Origin: Botryllus schlosseri
Lineage: Eukaryota; Chordata; Ascidiacea; Stolidobranchia; Styelidae
Assembly (NCBI GenBank): GCA_000444245.1
Contig: ATSW01008118.1
Location: 1-27,641 of the forward strand
Direction of reading: 5' to 3'
Length of the DNA: 27,641 nucleotides
Shown here: positions 19,265 to 27,641 of the stretch, one piece after another
How the letters are laid out: the number at the start of each line of letters is the position of its first letter
How positions within the stretch are numbered: position 1 is the first letter of the stretch
Position numbers and translations under genes: made by a program
Notes under the pieces: model-generated
Database searches by the model: none
What the model was told of the DNA's origin: nothing
The model's input: the letters and a program-made list of their open reading frames with translations, nothing else

Positions 19265-19467
19265 GAATGACAAAACAGCACTAATGAAGGAGATGTTACT
19301 TCTGGCGACCGAACTAATCTAATTTTTCATGTCGCCATACTATACGCTAGTGATCATGTAACGAAGAATTACTGGTTGTAGCTACGGTCGAGCGAAGCGC
19401 GAAAAAATTTTCCGATTTGCCCGAATAGATTTCAGAATACTGTCAAGTATTTATCCTTTCTCAGCCT

Positions 19468-20156
19468 ATGTGATCAGATCCACCAGTAGAGCTGATGGAA
19501 GGAGTGTTTTCGAAAATTTAGGGCAAATTATAAATGATGATGCATATTCGGGTGGGCCCAATGTTATTAGTCACTTTGTTGCATGCTGTTATTTCTTGAC
19601 TTCCCATCAGGATTGTCGGTATTGTGGTAAAGATAGTGGAATCTCCCAAATGCACTATAAACAAATTTCATTCGTGAGGAGCACACGATTCCAAGTTGGT
19701 ATTTCCATAATGGGGTGCATCATTTTCCTCAGCTTGGAAGCGAGTGGCGCAGTTTGTTAAGGGCCAGCGTCACGACACCAATTGCAGTGCTGGGTTGAAT
19801 CCCGGTTCGGACTAACTTCTACGTGTCGGAGGATATATGGGCTACTCATCGCCGACGTCACTGCAGTTGCAGGTACTTTGAGAGGCCCAATAAGAATAAT
19901 AATTTTCCTCCGCTGTTCGTATCTGTACTCTGGGGCTGAGATTAAAAACAGCGCTACTTTATTAAAATCGAAAAATGACGTGGCATTGAATCGCGCCCAA
20001 TGCAAAGAAAATTTCAGGAACAATTAAATCTTTCAAAGATTAATTAATCTCTCAAAAATTCGGGAGTCAATTCGTAAATTAAATTTTCATGTGGATGGCC
20101 GACAACACATACTGGTTAAATTACGTGTCCACGGCCGCACAAGTTGCTCACCCCTG
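19468..20156. repeat. E segment, unit E1' (with SINE B)
   Basis: Orthologue of 6209-6846. It stays open for about 95 codons on + (19470-19757), while the copy 1 version has a stop, so a protein role is doubtful. It ends AAGTTGCTCACCCCTG, a hAT-like terminus, at 20156. Confidence 0.45.
19730..19901 (+). mobile_element. tRNA-derived SINE, family B (copy 2)
   Basis: 172 bp between perfect ATTTTCCT duplications (19722-19729 and 19902-19909). Orthologous to 6469-6640, same length. Confidence 0.85.
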
Positions 20157-20218
20157 TTCTACTACAACTTGAGTAGGTCAGCCAACGTGACTTTATACGT
20201 TGGCCCCCTAGTTTGAAT

Positions 20219-20345
20219 GTGGTGAAAATCCAGGAATAGTATCATTTATCGGTTAAACAGACATGGCCATTAGACAAGCAGATCAATATATCTAATTATA
20301 TGCGCATGTTTTATGACGACCTTCACGATTCGAACATCCGTTTGT
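20219..20345. repeat. R repeat, unit R2'
   Basis: Orthologue of 6911-7036; similarity continues to about 20680 along 7371 of copy 1. Confidence 0.6.
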
Positions 20346-20715
20346 GACAACATGTGCCGCCAGCAATGCACAACGACTCGGTTAAAGGGGCGAGATTATT
20401 CGTCCTCGAATTGATCCCGGTCTGCCTTCCAGATTTCGAATATAGTCGACTTTTGTCGATCGCGTCAGTGTCGCCGGAGGTGGTGGTGTCCACAAATCGG
20501 CAAAAATGATTTAGGTTACTGTGGTGTATAGTGAGCAACTGCGAGTCGTCGACGGTGACTTGTGCACAAGCGAGTTCACATGTCGAAGCATCACCGTGGC
20601 CTTGATTTACGTTGCTGATGCGAGTGCACGGACCCGTTGGTGATTCATGTTCGTTCTGGTAAGTCATTATTTTAATGTACTTACTGTGTCTTTTGAGGAC
20701 GCCTTTCCTCTTGAA

Positions 20716-21032
20716 CAGCGGTTCCCAACCTGGAGGGTGCGCCCCCCTTGGGGGGCGTGAAAGCATCTGAAGGGGGGGCGCGAACAAGCGGTCAACTGAA
20801 AAGATATTTTGCGCTCTGCGCGAATTACCTCCAATTAACGTGTTTTACTACATATAGACCGAATTTCGTATTTTTTAATTCTCTCATCAGCAGTCATAAC
20901 CTTCCATGCCATCAAACAATCTGTTGAGGATGCTAGCATCTCGGTTGGATTTTGTGATATGACGATAAGGAGGCGCGAAACTTTTCACTATCATAAAAGG
21001 GGGCGTGTCTAAAAAACGGTTGGGAGCCACTG
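20716..21032. mobile_element. 317-bp hAT MITE with perfect target duplication (copy 2 only)
   Basis: Ends CAGCGGTTCCCAACCTGG and CGGTTGGGAGCCACTG, flanked by CTCTTGAA (20708-20715 and 21033-21040). GC-rich subterminal block (GCGCCCCCCTTGGGGGGCG). Copy 1 has a single CTCTTGAA at 8790-8797, so it inserted after the duplication. Confidence 0.93.
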
Positions 21033-21130
21033 CTCTTGAACGACCTTGCGATGACGGTACACACATACGCCCACGTCCATACGCCTATACAATTGGTCCT
21101 TTCTCAAGAACTTGGAGCTTCAAGGTCGTA

Positions 21131-22591
21131 GGCCTATATAAATCATTCCTATCTAATACCGAACAGGGTTGCCAGACATCTTTTGAGAAAAAATTGCTGG
21201 AAAAGGGACCAAAAAGGGCCAGATTGTTCAATAACGTTAGTAACGTTAATAACGTTGCAACATTACCCACAGACCTCTTGTCAATGACCTGAAATTCCAG
21301 TTTTATATTGTTGATTCTGTTCTAGGACACCAAATCCACTATATAGAACTACATTGGATCCAACAACAATAACTTCTATTTATTTCAAGCCTTTTCCAAC
21401 TGAATATAAACCCGTAAAATAAAACTTTTTATGTTATAGTATGAGAGTGATTAAATTTTATAAATTTTAATTAAAAATGGAGAGAATAGCTTCTTTGCAT
21501 TTGAAACTTATCCAACTTATATACTTAATTTTTAGGTTTTTCCCCGGTTATGATGAAGTTTTTTTCTTCGAATTTTTTGTCAATCATTAAGTAGGCCTAC
21601 TATAAGGGTATCTTCATCATACGTTTTCTGCTACTTAGCTTCCAGCCATGTTCGATGCTTTTTCGTCCACCTGTTCAAAAATCTGTATTTACAATTCCAA
21701 CACAGTCTACGCTCTACAAAAACAATTCCAAATCTTCATCTTCTACAGTGTATTCGCTCGAATATTTGACATTGGCATAAATATTGCCAGCTCAATTTGC
21801 GAGATACATTTATTTGAATAGCTAGTTTGATGGTATGCCTCAACTACTTCAAAAAAGAGCCTAATATTGAAAATAAAGGGCCAAGGGGCCAAATCAATTT
21901 TTGGGGGCCAACTGCCTCTAAAAAGGTGTAACCGCAGAAATTTCAGGCCTAATCTGGGTACACGACGTAGCACTGTCAGCTGTCTTCGCTCCGGTTGAAA
22001 CTTAAACACGCGTCTTCTTGGGTGAAGTACGGTTTTTAATGATCCAAATTCCCAGCGATTATACAACTGACCAAATAATTTATAGCACAATCCAAATTCT
22101 TAATACAAACCGATACTACGAATTAAATAACATGAAAGCCAAATAGAACCCAAAATACGATAATACGCCCCTAAACTAAACGATTTAAGCCAAACAATAA
22201 TATGCAACCAATACCATGAAGTGCGCCATGTGAAGTGATAGATTCGAGGCGCCAATAACATCATTTATGCATCATAGAAAGAATCATTGGTCCATAGCGA
22301 AGGTGGAATTCTGCGACAACACCCTCACCCCCAAAAATGGGAAATTTATTACAGTAAATTTATACACATTTTTTTCACAGGTGAACCAACAACTTCCCAA
22401 AAAACATGCGAAAAAACAAATACAACGAAGCGCCGAATCAATTAAATTGTATTGAGCCAAAGTGTCACTCATGACATCAATAACGAAAACACATACTGCA
22501 GTAAACAACGAGTACGAGTGTCATAGTAAACAGTAGTAAATAAAAAACACCGAGTATAGAAACAAGCAGTGTTCTAGTGAATAAATTCCGA
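21131..22591. other. Spacer between the duplication and the BEL/Pao fossil
   Basis: No gene recognised. A hAT-like left end, CAGGGTTGCCAGAC, occurs at 21166 with GGGACC/GGGCC subterminal motifs, but no partner terminus or target duplication was found. On the minus strand, an AATAAA near 22345 lies past the fossil's coding parts and might belong to it. Confidence 0.4.
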
Positions 22592-25500
22592 TCATGTTGA
22601 CCAGCTCTGAAGTAGCACCAACTTAGTAATGGGCCTCTCAAGCTCAGAATTTTTTATTTTGATACGAACAGACCTTACCAGGCCGTCTTTGCCAGGAAAT
22701 ACCTGCGTGACACAGCCCAGAAGCCATGCATTTCGGGGCAGGTTATCGTCCATGATTAGGACAATATCATTGATTTTTAGGTTACATTTATGATCAATCC
22801 ATTTGGGCCGTTTTTGGAGCCTTAACAAATACTCTAGGCGCCACCTCCTCCAGAAAACATCAGCCAAATGTTGAGCCTGTCTCCAGCGTCTACGATGATA
22901 ATTATCTTTTTATTAAATGTGCCTGGGGGTAAGACAGGACCTTGTTTCAAGAGAAGCAGAGAGTTTGGAGTAAAGGGTTCAAGATCACAAGGATCATCAG
23001 ATACCGTTGTGATTGGACGGTTGTTCACGACTGACTCACACTCACTCATCAGGGTTGCTAGGCACTCATCCGAGAACACTTGACCATTGCAAATTGCCCG
23101 CATGATTTTCCTCACCGTCCGAATTTGACGTTCAAAAATGCCACCATGGTGAGATGCCCTGGCAGTTTGAAATATCCATTTGATATTTTTCTTAAGCAAG
23201 CATTCATTAATTTGCACTTGATTCCATTTGTTGACAGATTGTCTAATTTCTCGCTCCGCCCCAACAATGTTTAAGCCATTTTCTGATCGAATTTCAAGAA
23301 CTTGACCCCGACGGTTATAGTGAATCTTTCCAACGCCATTATAAATGAATCGGTGGTCAAACTGTTGGTCAATTCAATATGAATTGCCTTCGTATTCAAG
23401 CAACAGAATATCAACCCATAACGTTTCTCAATGCTACACCCTCTTTTAACGTCAAAATGACCAAAGCAATCCAAAGCCACATATGTAAAGGGTGGCTTAT
23501 CCGGAATGAGCCGATTTGATGGAAGATTTGACATTTGCTGCGACTCTGGTCGCCGCTGTCGTTTACGACATATCACGCAATCATATAATATTTTTCTCAA
23601 TTTGGGCTGACGACGCACAATCCAATATTTTTTAGGGACCATTCCCAGGACATGCTCACGACCCGAATGTCCTGATAATCTGTGATGCCATTCAAAAATG
23701 GCGGAAGCAATCCCGCTATCTCTTGGCACTATAATTTGGTGTTGATTTTCATAAGCAATGGGGGCTTCCATTATTCTGCCACCAACCCGCAGTAACCCAC
23801 TTTCTATAAAAGGCTTCAACCTGTACAAAGTACTTGCAGGTCTGAGATTTTGACCATTTGCAATCGCATGCATTTCTGTAGCATAAAATTTTGCTTGCTC
23901 ATGTTTGATAATTTCTCTTTCCGAACGCAACAGTTCATCTGTTGTTAATAGCCCTACAGGGAGCGATTCATTATCGCCAGATGGTCCTCTAACCTTAGAG
24001 AGCAACCTATCTTTGTATCGTAACACCCAAGCAATCACTTTCTTGAGTTTGAACCAATTACAATGTTTTTTTATTGCCTCATCCATGAATTCAAAACCAG
24101 GTGTACGAACATCGCTCACTACAGTTGCAAGACATATGTCTTTTTAGTTTTTACTGAATCAATTACGTCTGAACACATTTCACAGACACTGTCTGTGCTG
24201 ACCTTAGTAAAGTTGCAACTGACGGGCAATTTTCCATTGCCCTTCATTTCACTTCTCTCACACGCCACCGCCCAACCAATCAATGTGTGAACGGCATAGA
24301 AATCTGCCGGCCCATCAACCACTTCTCTTGGTCGATGAATAGGCAACTTCTATTATCACAGCCGATTAACAATTCAACATCACAGTCCATATCAGGAATT
24401 TCAATTCCATCGAACTCAGGAAAATCTTGGATATCTTCCTGGAGTGGCATTTCATATTGGCCCAAAGGTATCTCTTCGGTAGATACCAGCGTTGACAGGG
24501 ACACCCAATCATTAGCATTATATGCCGATACTTATACATTGTCAATCAAAGTTTCTGTTTTGTGGGAACCGACGCCATTGAGAGTTTTTACAGCCACACT
24601 GACATCCCTACCTTTAGCACCAATTCTTTCCAGCAATGAATGAGTAATGAATGAATTTCTTCTTGCTCCATCAAGCAACGCTTTGGTGGTAAACATATTT
24701 CCACCACTGCCGACACGCACTTTGACCGGCAACCCAGGCAATAATGCACCTGCTTCCCTTTGAATGCTACTAGCGAAAGTACTCGTCATTTTGTCAGATT
24801 CAGAGTTTTGTTCCGATTTGGTGAATTCAATTGGCTTATGACTTTGGGAAGGATTGTTATCAGGTGGATGCAGTAATGTAGTGTGCTTACCGAAACAATT
24901 TGCCCGAGAGCACGGCTTTTTACGAAAACATTCTTTACTGAAATGCCCTACTTGAAGACACGAAAAACACAGCTTGTTTTGCTGCACAAAATCTTGCCTT
25001 TGTTCAAAACTCATTGCTCGAAAGATATTGCATTGGTTGAGAAAATGAGTTTGCTTACACTGCAGACATGATACAGTGGAACTCTTCATCTGTGTAACAA
25101 AACTAGTTTTGTTTCCTGTAGGATTAACAATCTTTTCGTTACTCAAGGACCAATTTATTTTAGGCTTTGTTTCCAACTCTCGAGATTTCTTTCGAATGTA
25201 ATTCGACAAGTCAAGCATGGTCAATTTTTCCCTTTTCAAATTTACAATATTATCCACAATGGATCTCCATCCACTTCTCCATCCTTCCGGCAATCTATCC
25301 TCAACTTTGTCAATTACCATAATGTTGTCAATTTCATGCAAACTATTTGTGCCCATCAAAGTTTCTCTACATGAAACCAGTTTCGCCCAAAACATTGCCA
25401 AACCATCTCTATCTTTTTCAGAAAAACGAGGACCTCCAAGTATGGACTCCAGGCAACAGCGACTGATTTGATGTTCTTGCCCTTAATTTTCATTCAATAT

Positions 25501-26860
25501 TTTCCATGCCTTATCATCAAAGCATGAGTGTGAATCAGCATGCAAACAACCTTGACCAATACATGCGGGACACCCTTTGTATACTTCATTAGATATTGAA
25601 GCCTATGTTGTTGTGTTAACGCATATGGCTCTACTAAAGAATTGAAAGTCATTTTAAAATCATAAAAATCACTGGTGTTTCCTGTAAAGATGGGAGGTTC
25701 CGTGAGGGGCAATAAAGAAGGTTGGGGAACTTGGGCATACATAACCTTGGGTTCCGAATTACTGATATTGTTTTAGGAGCAAGGAAACAGGCTTCAGCAT
25801 TGGCTGGTGTCGAAATAAGAGCAGCGGGTTTAGGTCCCCGTTCATATTTTGGTAACATAGTAGGTTCACTACGGCCCTGCAAACAAGGGCTATCAAAATC
25901 AATCAGATCTAGCACCGAGTTAACAGTATTTGAACCCAAAGGTTGCGAACTATCTGGAATGGATGGACAATTAGCCTGAGGAACGAATTCGATGGCAGTT
26001 TCCCGCTTGAATACCGGACTCACTCAGTCTAGGGCTATAAATTGATTGTCGGGTTTCTAGGGACTGAGGAACAATAGGAATTTGAACATCGGTGCGATTC
26101 ATACCTGAAGCATTAACAGTAGGAAGCTCAATACCAAGCACCTTTCTCTCTGCGCGAGTTTCCTCAAGCGCAGATGCGATTTCGAATTGGTCCCTCTGAT
26201 GCCTCATACTGAGTTCATCGATCTCTCGTTGTCTAATGCGTCTCAAGGTTTCAATCTCGGACTTGTTTTCCCGTTCGAGTTCTTCTGCTTCGAGCTTTTG
26301 CTGTCAAGCAATTTCTTCCCGTCTTGATTTAATCTTTTTAAGCATTTCTTCTTCTTCACGATGATGCCGCAACATGAGTTGCTGTTTTTCCAGAATATGA
26401 CGTTGTGAGGATGAAGCAGATCTGGCCTCCAGAACCGCTTCTTGTTGCAACAATGTCATACCCACATCTGAGGTAGACCTTGTTGAGCCTGAGCCATGTG
26501 AGTAGTATAGTCGATCGGTCGTGAGGTGCGTGGGTTTCTTATGGGCCCGCTGGTGAGGTGCCGCGAAACTCGTATTGGTGATGGCACCCTTTTGACCCCC
26601 CCTTCCGCTGGTGAGGTGCCATGTGTTCTTATGGGATCTCTGGTGATGGCACCCTTTCGGGTATAGGCTTCGTCGGTGATGTGTCGTGAAAACTCGTGTT
26701 GGTGATGGCACCCTTTCAGACCCCCTATCGCTCGTGATGTGTCATTGTTTCTTACGAGATCTCTGGTGATGTGTCATTGGTTCTTATGAGATCTCTGGTG
26801 AGGTGCCATGTGTTCTTATGGATGCGGTCGGGATTCGCACTTTCAGGCATCTCTCGCGCG
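22592..26860 (-). mobile_element. BEL/Pao LTR-retroelement fossil
   Basis: Minus-strand parts, 5' to 3': a gag-like region with charged coiled-coil stretches (about 26700-25500), zinc knuckles of the CxQC...CFSC type typical of BEL/Pao (about 25070-24880), a protease-like region (about 24800-24350), an integrase with an HH-CC zinc-binding start and core (about 24119-22900), and the small C-terminal domain found at the end of BEL/Pao pol (about 22867-22592). The coding parts sit in several separate reading pieces, so the element is broken, with roughly five to eight breaks. No LTR pair could be recognised by eye, so its outer ends are uncertain. It is an old copy, though many family motifs are still readable. 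Confidence 0.88.
26520..26825. repeat. Minisatellite in the gag end of the BEL/Pao fossil
   Basis: Imperfect tandem units built around CTGGTGAGGTGCCATGTG, TTCTTATGGGATCT and GGTGATGGCACCCTTT, alternating in units of roughly 30 and 80 bp. Some units are nearly identical (for example around 26750 and 26790), suggesting recent slippage or unequal exchange. Confidence 0.75.
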
Positions 26861-27305
26861 GTGTTGAATATGTACGAGTCACCAACAATAACCGCGCAAA
26901 CGGAAACGTGGTTTGTCGTGAGGATTAAGCAGTGCAACCTATATTTCGAATGACCTGTGCGCTGAATTATTTCCCGTCCAGCCGCTACTATCGAATATTA
27001 CACTAGATCAGTCAGTGCGAAATAGTTTGATCGTAAATTATGATATATGATGTCGTAGTTTAGTCGTGTCAAATGACCGATCGTGTTCTCTTTCCTCGCT
27101 ATTGATTGCTACCTGAATAATACTTTCGGCTTATTCGCTGTTTCGCGCCTACAAAATAGTCTGCTGTTCACAGTCACAACTTCATCGCGATAGCACAATT
27201 TTCACACCTCGATCAGTAGAACAACACCGCACTAACCCAGTTGTCGAATCACATAGGTCATACATATTACGTGAAATATTGTATTGTGGTATACAAATAT
27301 GCAAA
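26861..27305. other. Flank between the BEL/Pao fossil and the edge gene
   Basis: No gene or RNA recognised. Part may be the fossil's leader or terminal repeat, but no second copy of it was seen in the window. Confidence 0.4.
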
Positions 27306-27641
27306 CTATTCTTTCAATTCAACAAGTCTAGTTAACGAATCGATTTTCAAGCTGCCGACACAGTTTTTAACACGAGTGAGTTGATATTTCTTCCCGGGTA
27401 CGAGCGAGGCTTTGTTCCATTGGTCCAAAACCACCTCACCAGTATCATCCTTCAATGTAAAACTGTATAATTTCAACTCCTTTCCGGCACCAGAATTGAC
27501 CGTCTTCTCCTCTCGAGAAACACAAGTAGCGGCGATCGAAACGTATTCATCTTTATTTCCGTATACCGATTCACAGGTCAATAATGGGTATTCTTCAGTC
27601 GTATGTCTCGATTTTCCATGCAGAGTTACTGACGAAGCCCG
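27306..27641 (-). CDS. 3' end of an unrecognised gene, OB-fold-like domain (partial)
   Basis: The minus-strand frame is open from the window edge (27641) to a stop at 27306, about 110 codons, with no need for an internal start; the true start lies outside. The pattern EYVSIAATCVSREEK ... LKLYSFTLKDDTGEVVLDQW ... LVPGKKYQLTRVKN looks like the beta-strand run of an OB fold of the RPA/single-strand-DNA-binding type (alternating hydrophobics, DDTGEVV turn, Trp in the strand after it). Nucleic acid binding is an inference from this alone. It could be a host gene or part of a mobile element. No poly(A) signal was seen close downstream. Codon use looks coding and no disruption is visible. Confidence 0.55.
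   Translation of the reverse strand, partial: RASSVTLHGKSRHTTEEYPLLTCESVYGNKDEYVSIAATCVSREEKTVNSGAGKELKLYSFTLKDDTGEVVLDQWNKASLVPGKKYQLTRVKNCVGSLKIDSLTRLVELKE

Larger units (their letters stand above)
11592..21130 (+). repeat. Segmental tandem duplication, copy 2
   Basis: Direct-orientation partner of 52-8890. Landmark offsets run from 11.0 kb (Cys exons) to 13.4 kb (after the 2.3-kb hAT) and back to 11.9 kb at the right end, each step explained by a copy-specific insertion or deletion. Confidence 0.85.

Noticed and set aside
19470-19760. Protein-like open frame over E1' and SINE B
   Set aside because: The orthologous copy 1 stretch has a stop, and the frame runs into a SINE; similarity among E units fits DNA homology, not codon conservation.
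20323-20787. 154-codon minus-strand open frame
   Set aside because: Runs across R2' and into the hAT at 20716, so it is a chance frame over repeats.
21166-21960. Complete hAT starting CAGGGTTGCCAGAC
   Set aside because: No matching right terminus or 8-bp target duplication found.
22100-22591. LTR of the BEL/Pao fossil
   Set aside because: An AATAAA on the minus strand is suggestive, but no second copy of the sequence was seen at the other end.
26520-26825. CRISPR-like array
   Set aside because: Units are contiguous and imperfect with no unique spacers; it is a minisatellite in metazoan DNA.

Overview
The window is metazoan nuclear DNA: intron-bearing genes, AATAAA poly(A) signals, tRNA-derived SINEs, many hAT-type DNA transposons and a BEL/Pao LTR-retroelement fossil. 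The repeat mix (BEL/Pao, hAT MITEs, tRNA SINEs, no mammalian repeats) suggests an invertebrate, perhaps a marine deuterostome such as a tunicate, but I cannot fix the clade. A few N bases (about 1154, 2031, 2033, 10270, 10602) mark unresolved positions.

The main structure is an old direct tandem segmental duplication. Copy 1 runs from about 52 to 8890 and copy 2 from about 11592 to 21130. Each copy carries one gene for a cysteine-rich single-pass membrane protein, read on +. In each, a Cys-repeat exon is followed by an intron and a last exon encoding one membrane helix and a cytosolic tail ending in a PPSY (PPxY) motif. The exon phases join cleanly, creating a Cys codon at the junction. Copy 1 has three six-cysteine modules and copy 2 has five, because of a 201-bp in-exon tandem duplication. 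The first exon with signal peptide and start codon was not found for either gene. Behind each gene lies a non-coding tract with two SINE insertions shared by both copies and an older tandem repeat of about 1.57 kb.

The copies also record transposon history. Copy 1 alone carries hAT elements at 190-664 and 2394-2740, plus a hAT end at 1-51. Copy 2 alone carries a 2.3-kb hAT at 14058-16368, itself hit by a second hAT at 14794-15477, and a 317-bp hAT at 20716-21032. In each case the other copy shows a single-copy target site. The 550-bp hAT at 4578-5127 differs: copy 2 has two adjacent 8-bp target copies at that site, with the junction base complemented. This is the footprint expected from hAT excision, so that insertion predates the duplication.

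The spacer 8890-11592 holds a decayed hAT transposase relic (about 9117-9542), an unassigned stretch, and a hAT with perfect target-site duplications (10392-11560) containing a nested SINE. From about 22592 to 26860, on the minus strand, lies a broken BEL/Pao element with gag, zinc-knuckle, protease-like, integrase and C-terminal pol parts, with a minisatellite at its gag end. The right edge holds the last exon or 3' end of an unrecognised minus-strand gene with an OB-fold-like sequence (27306-27641).
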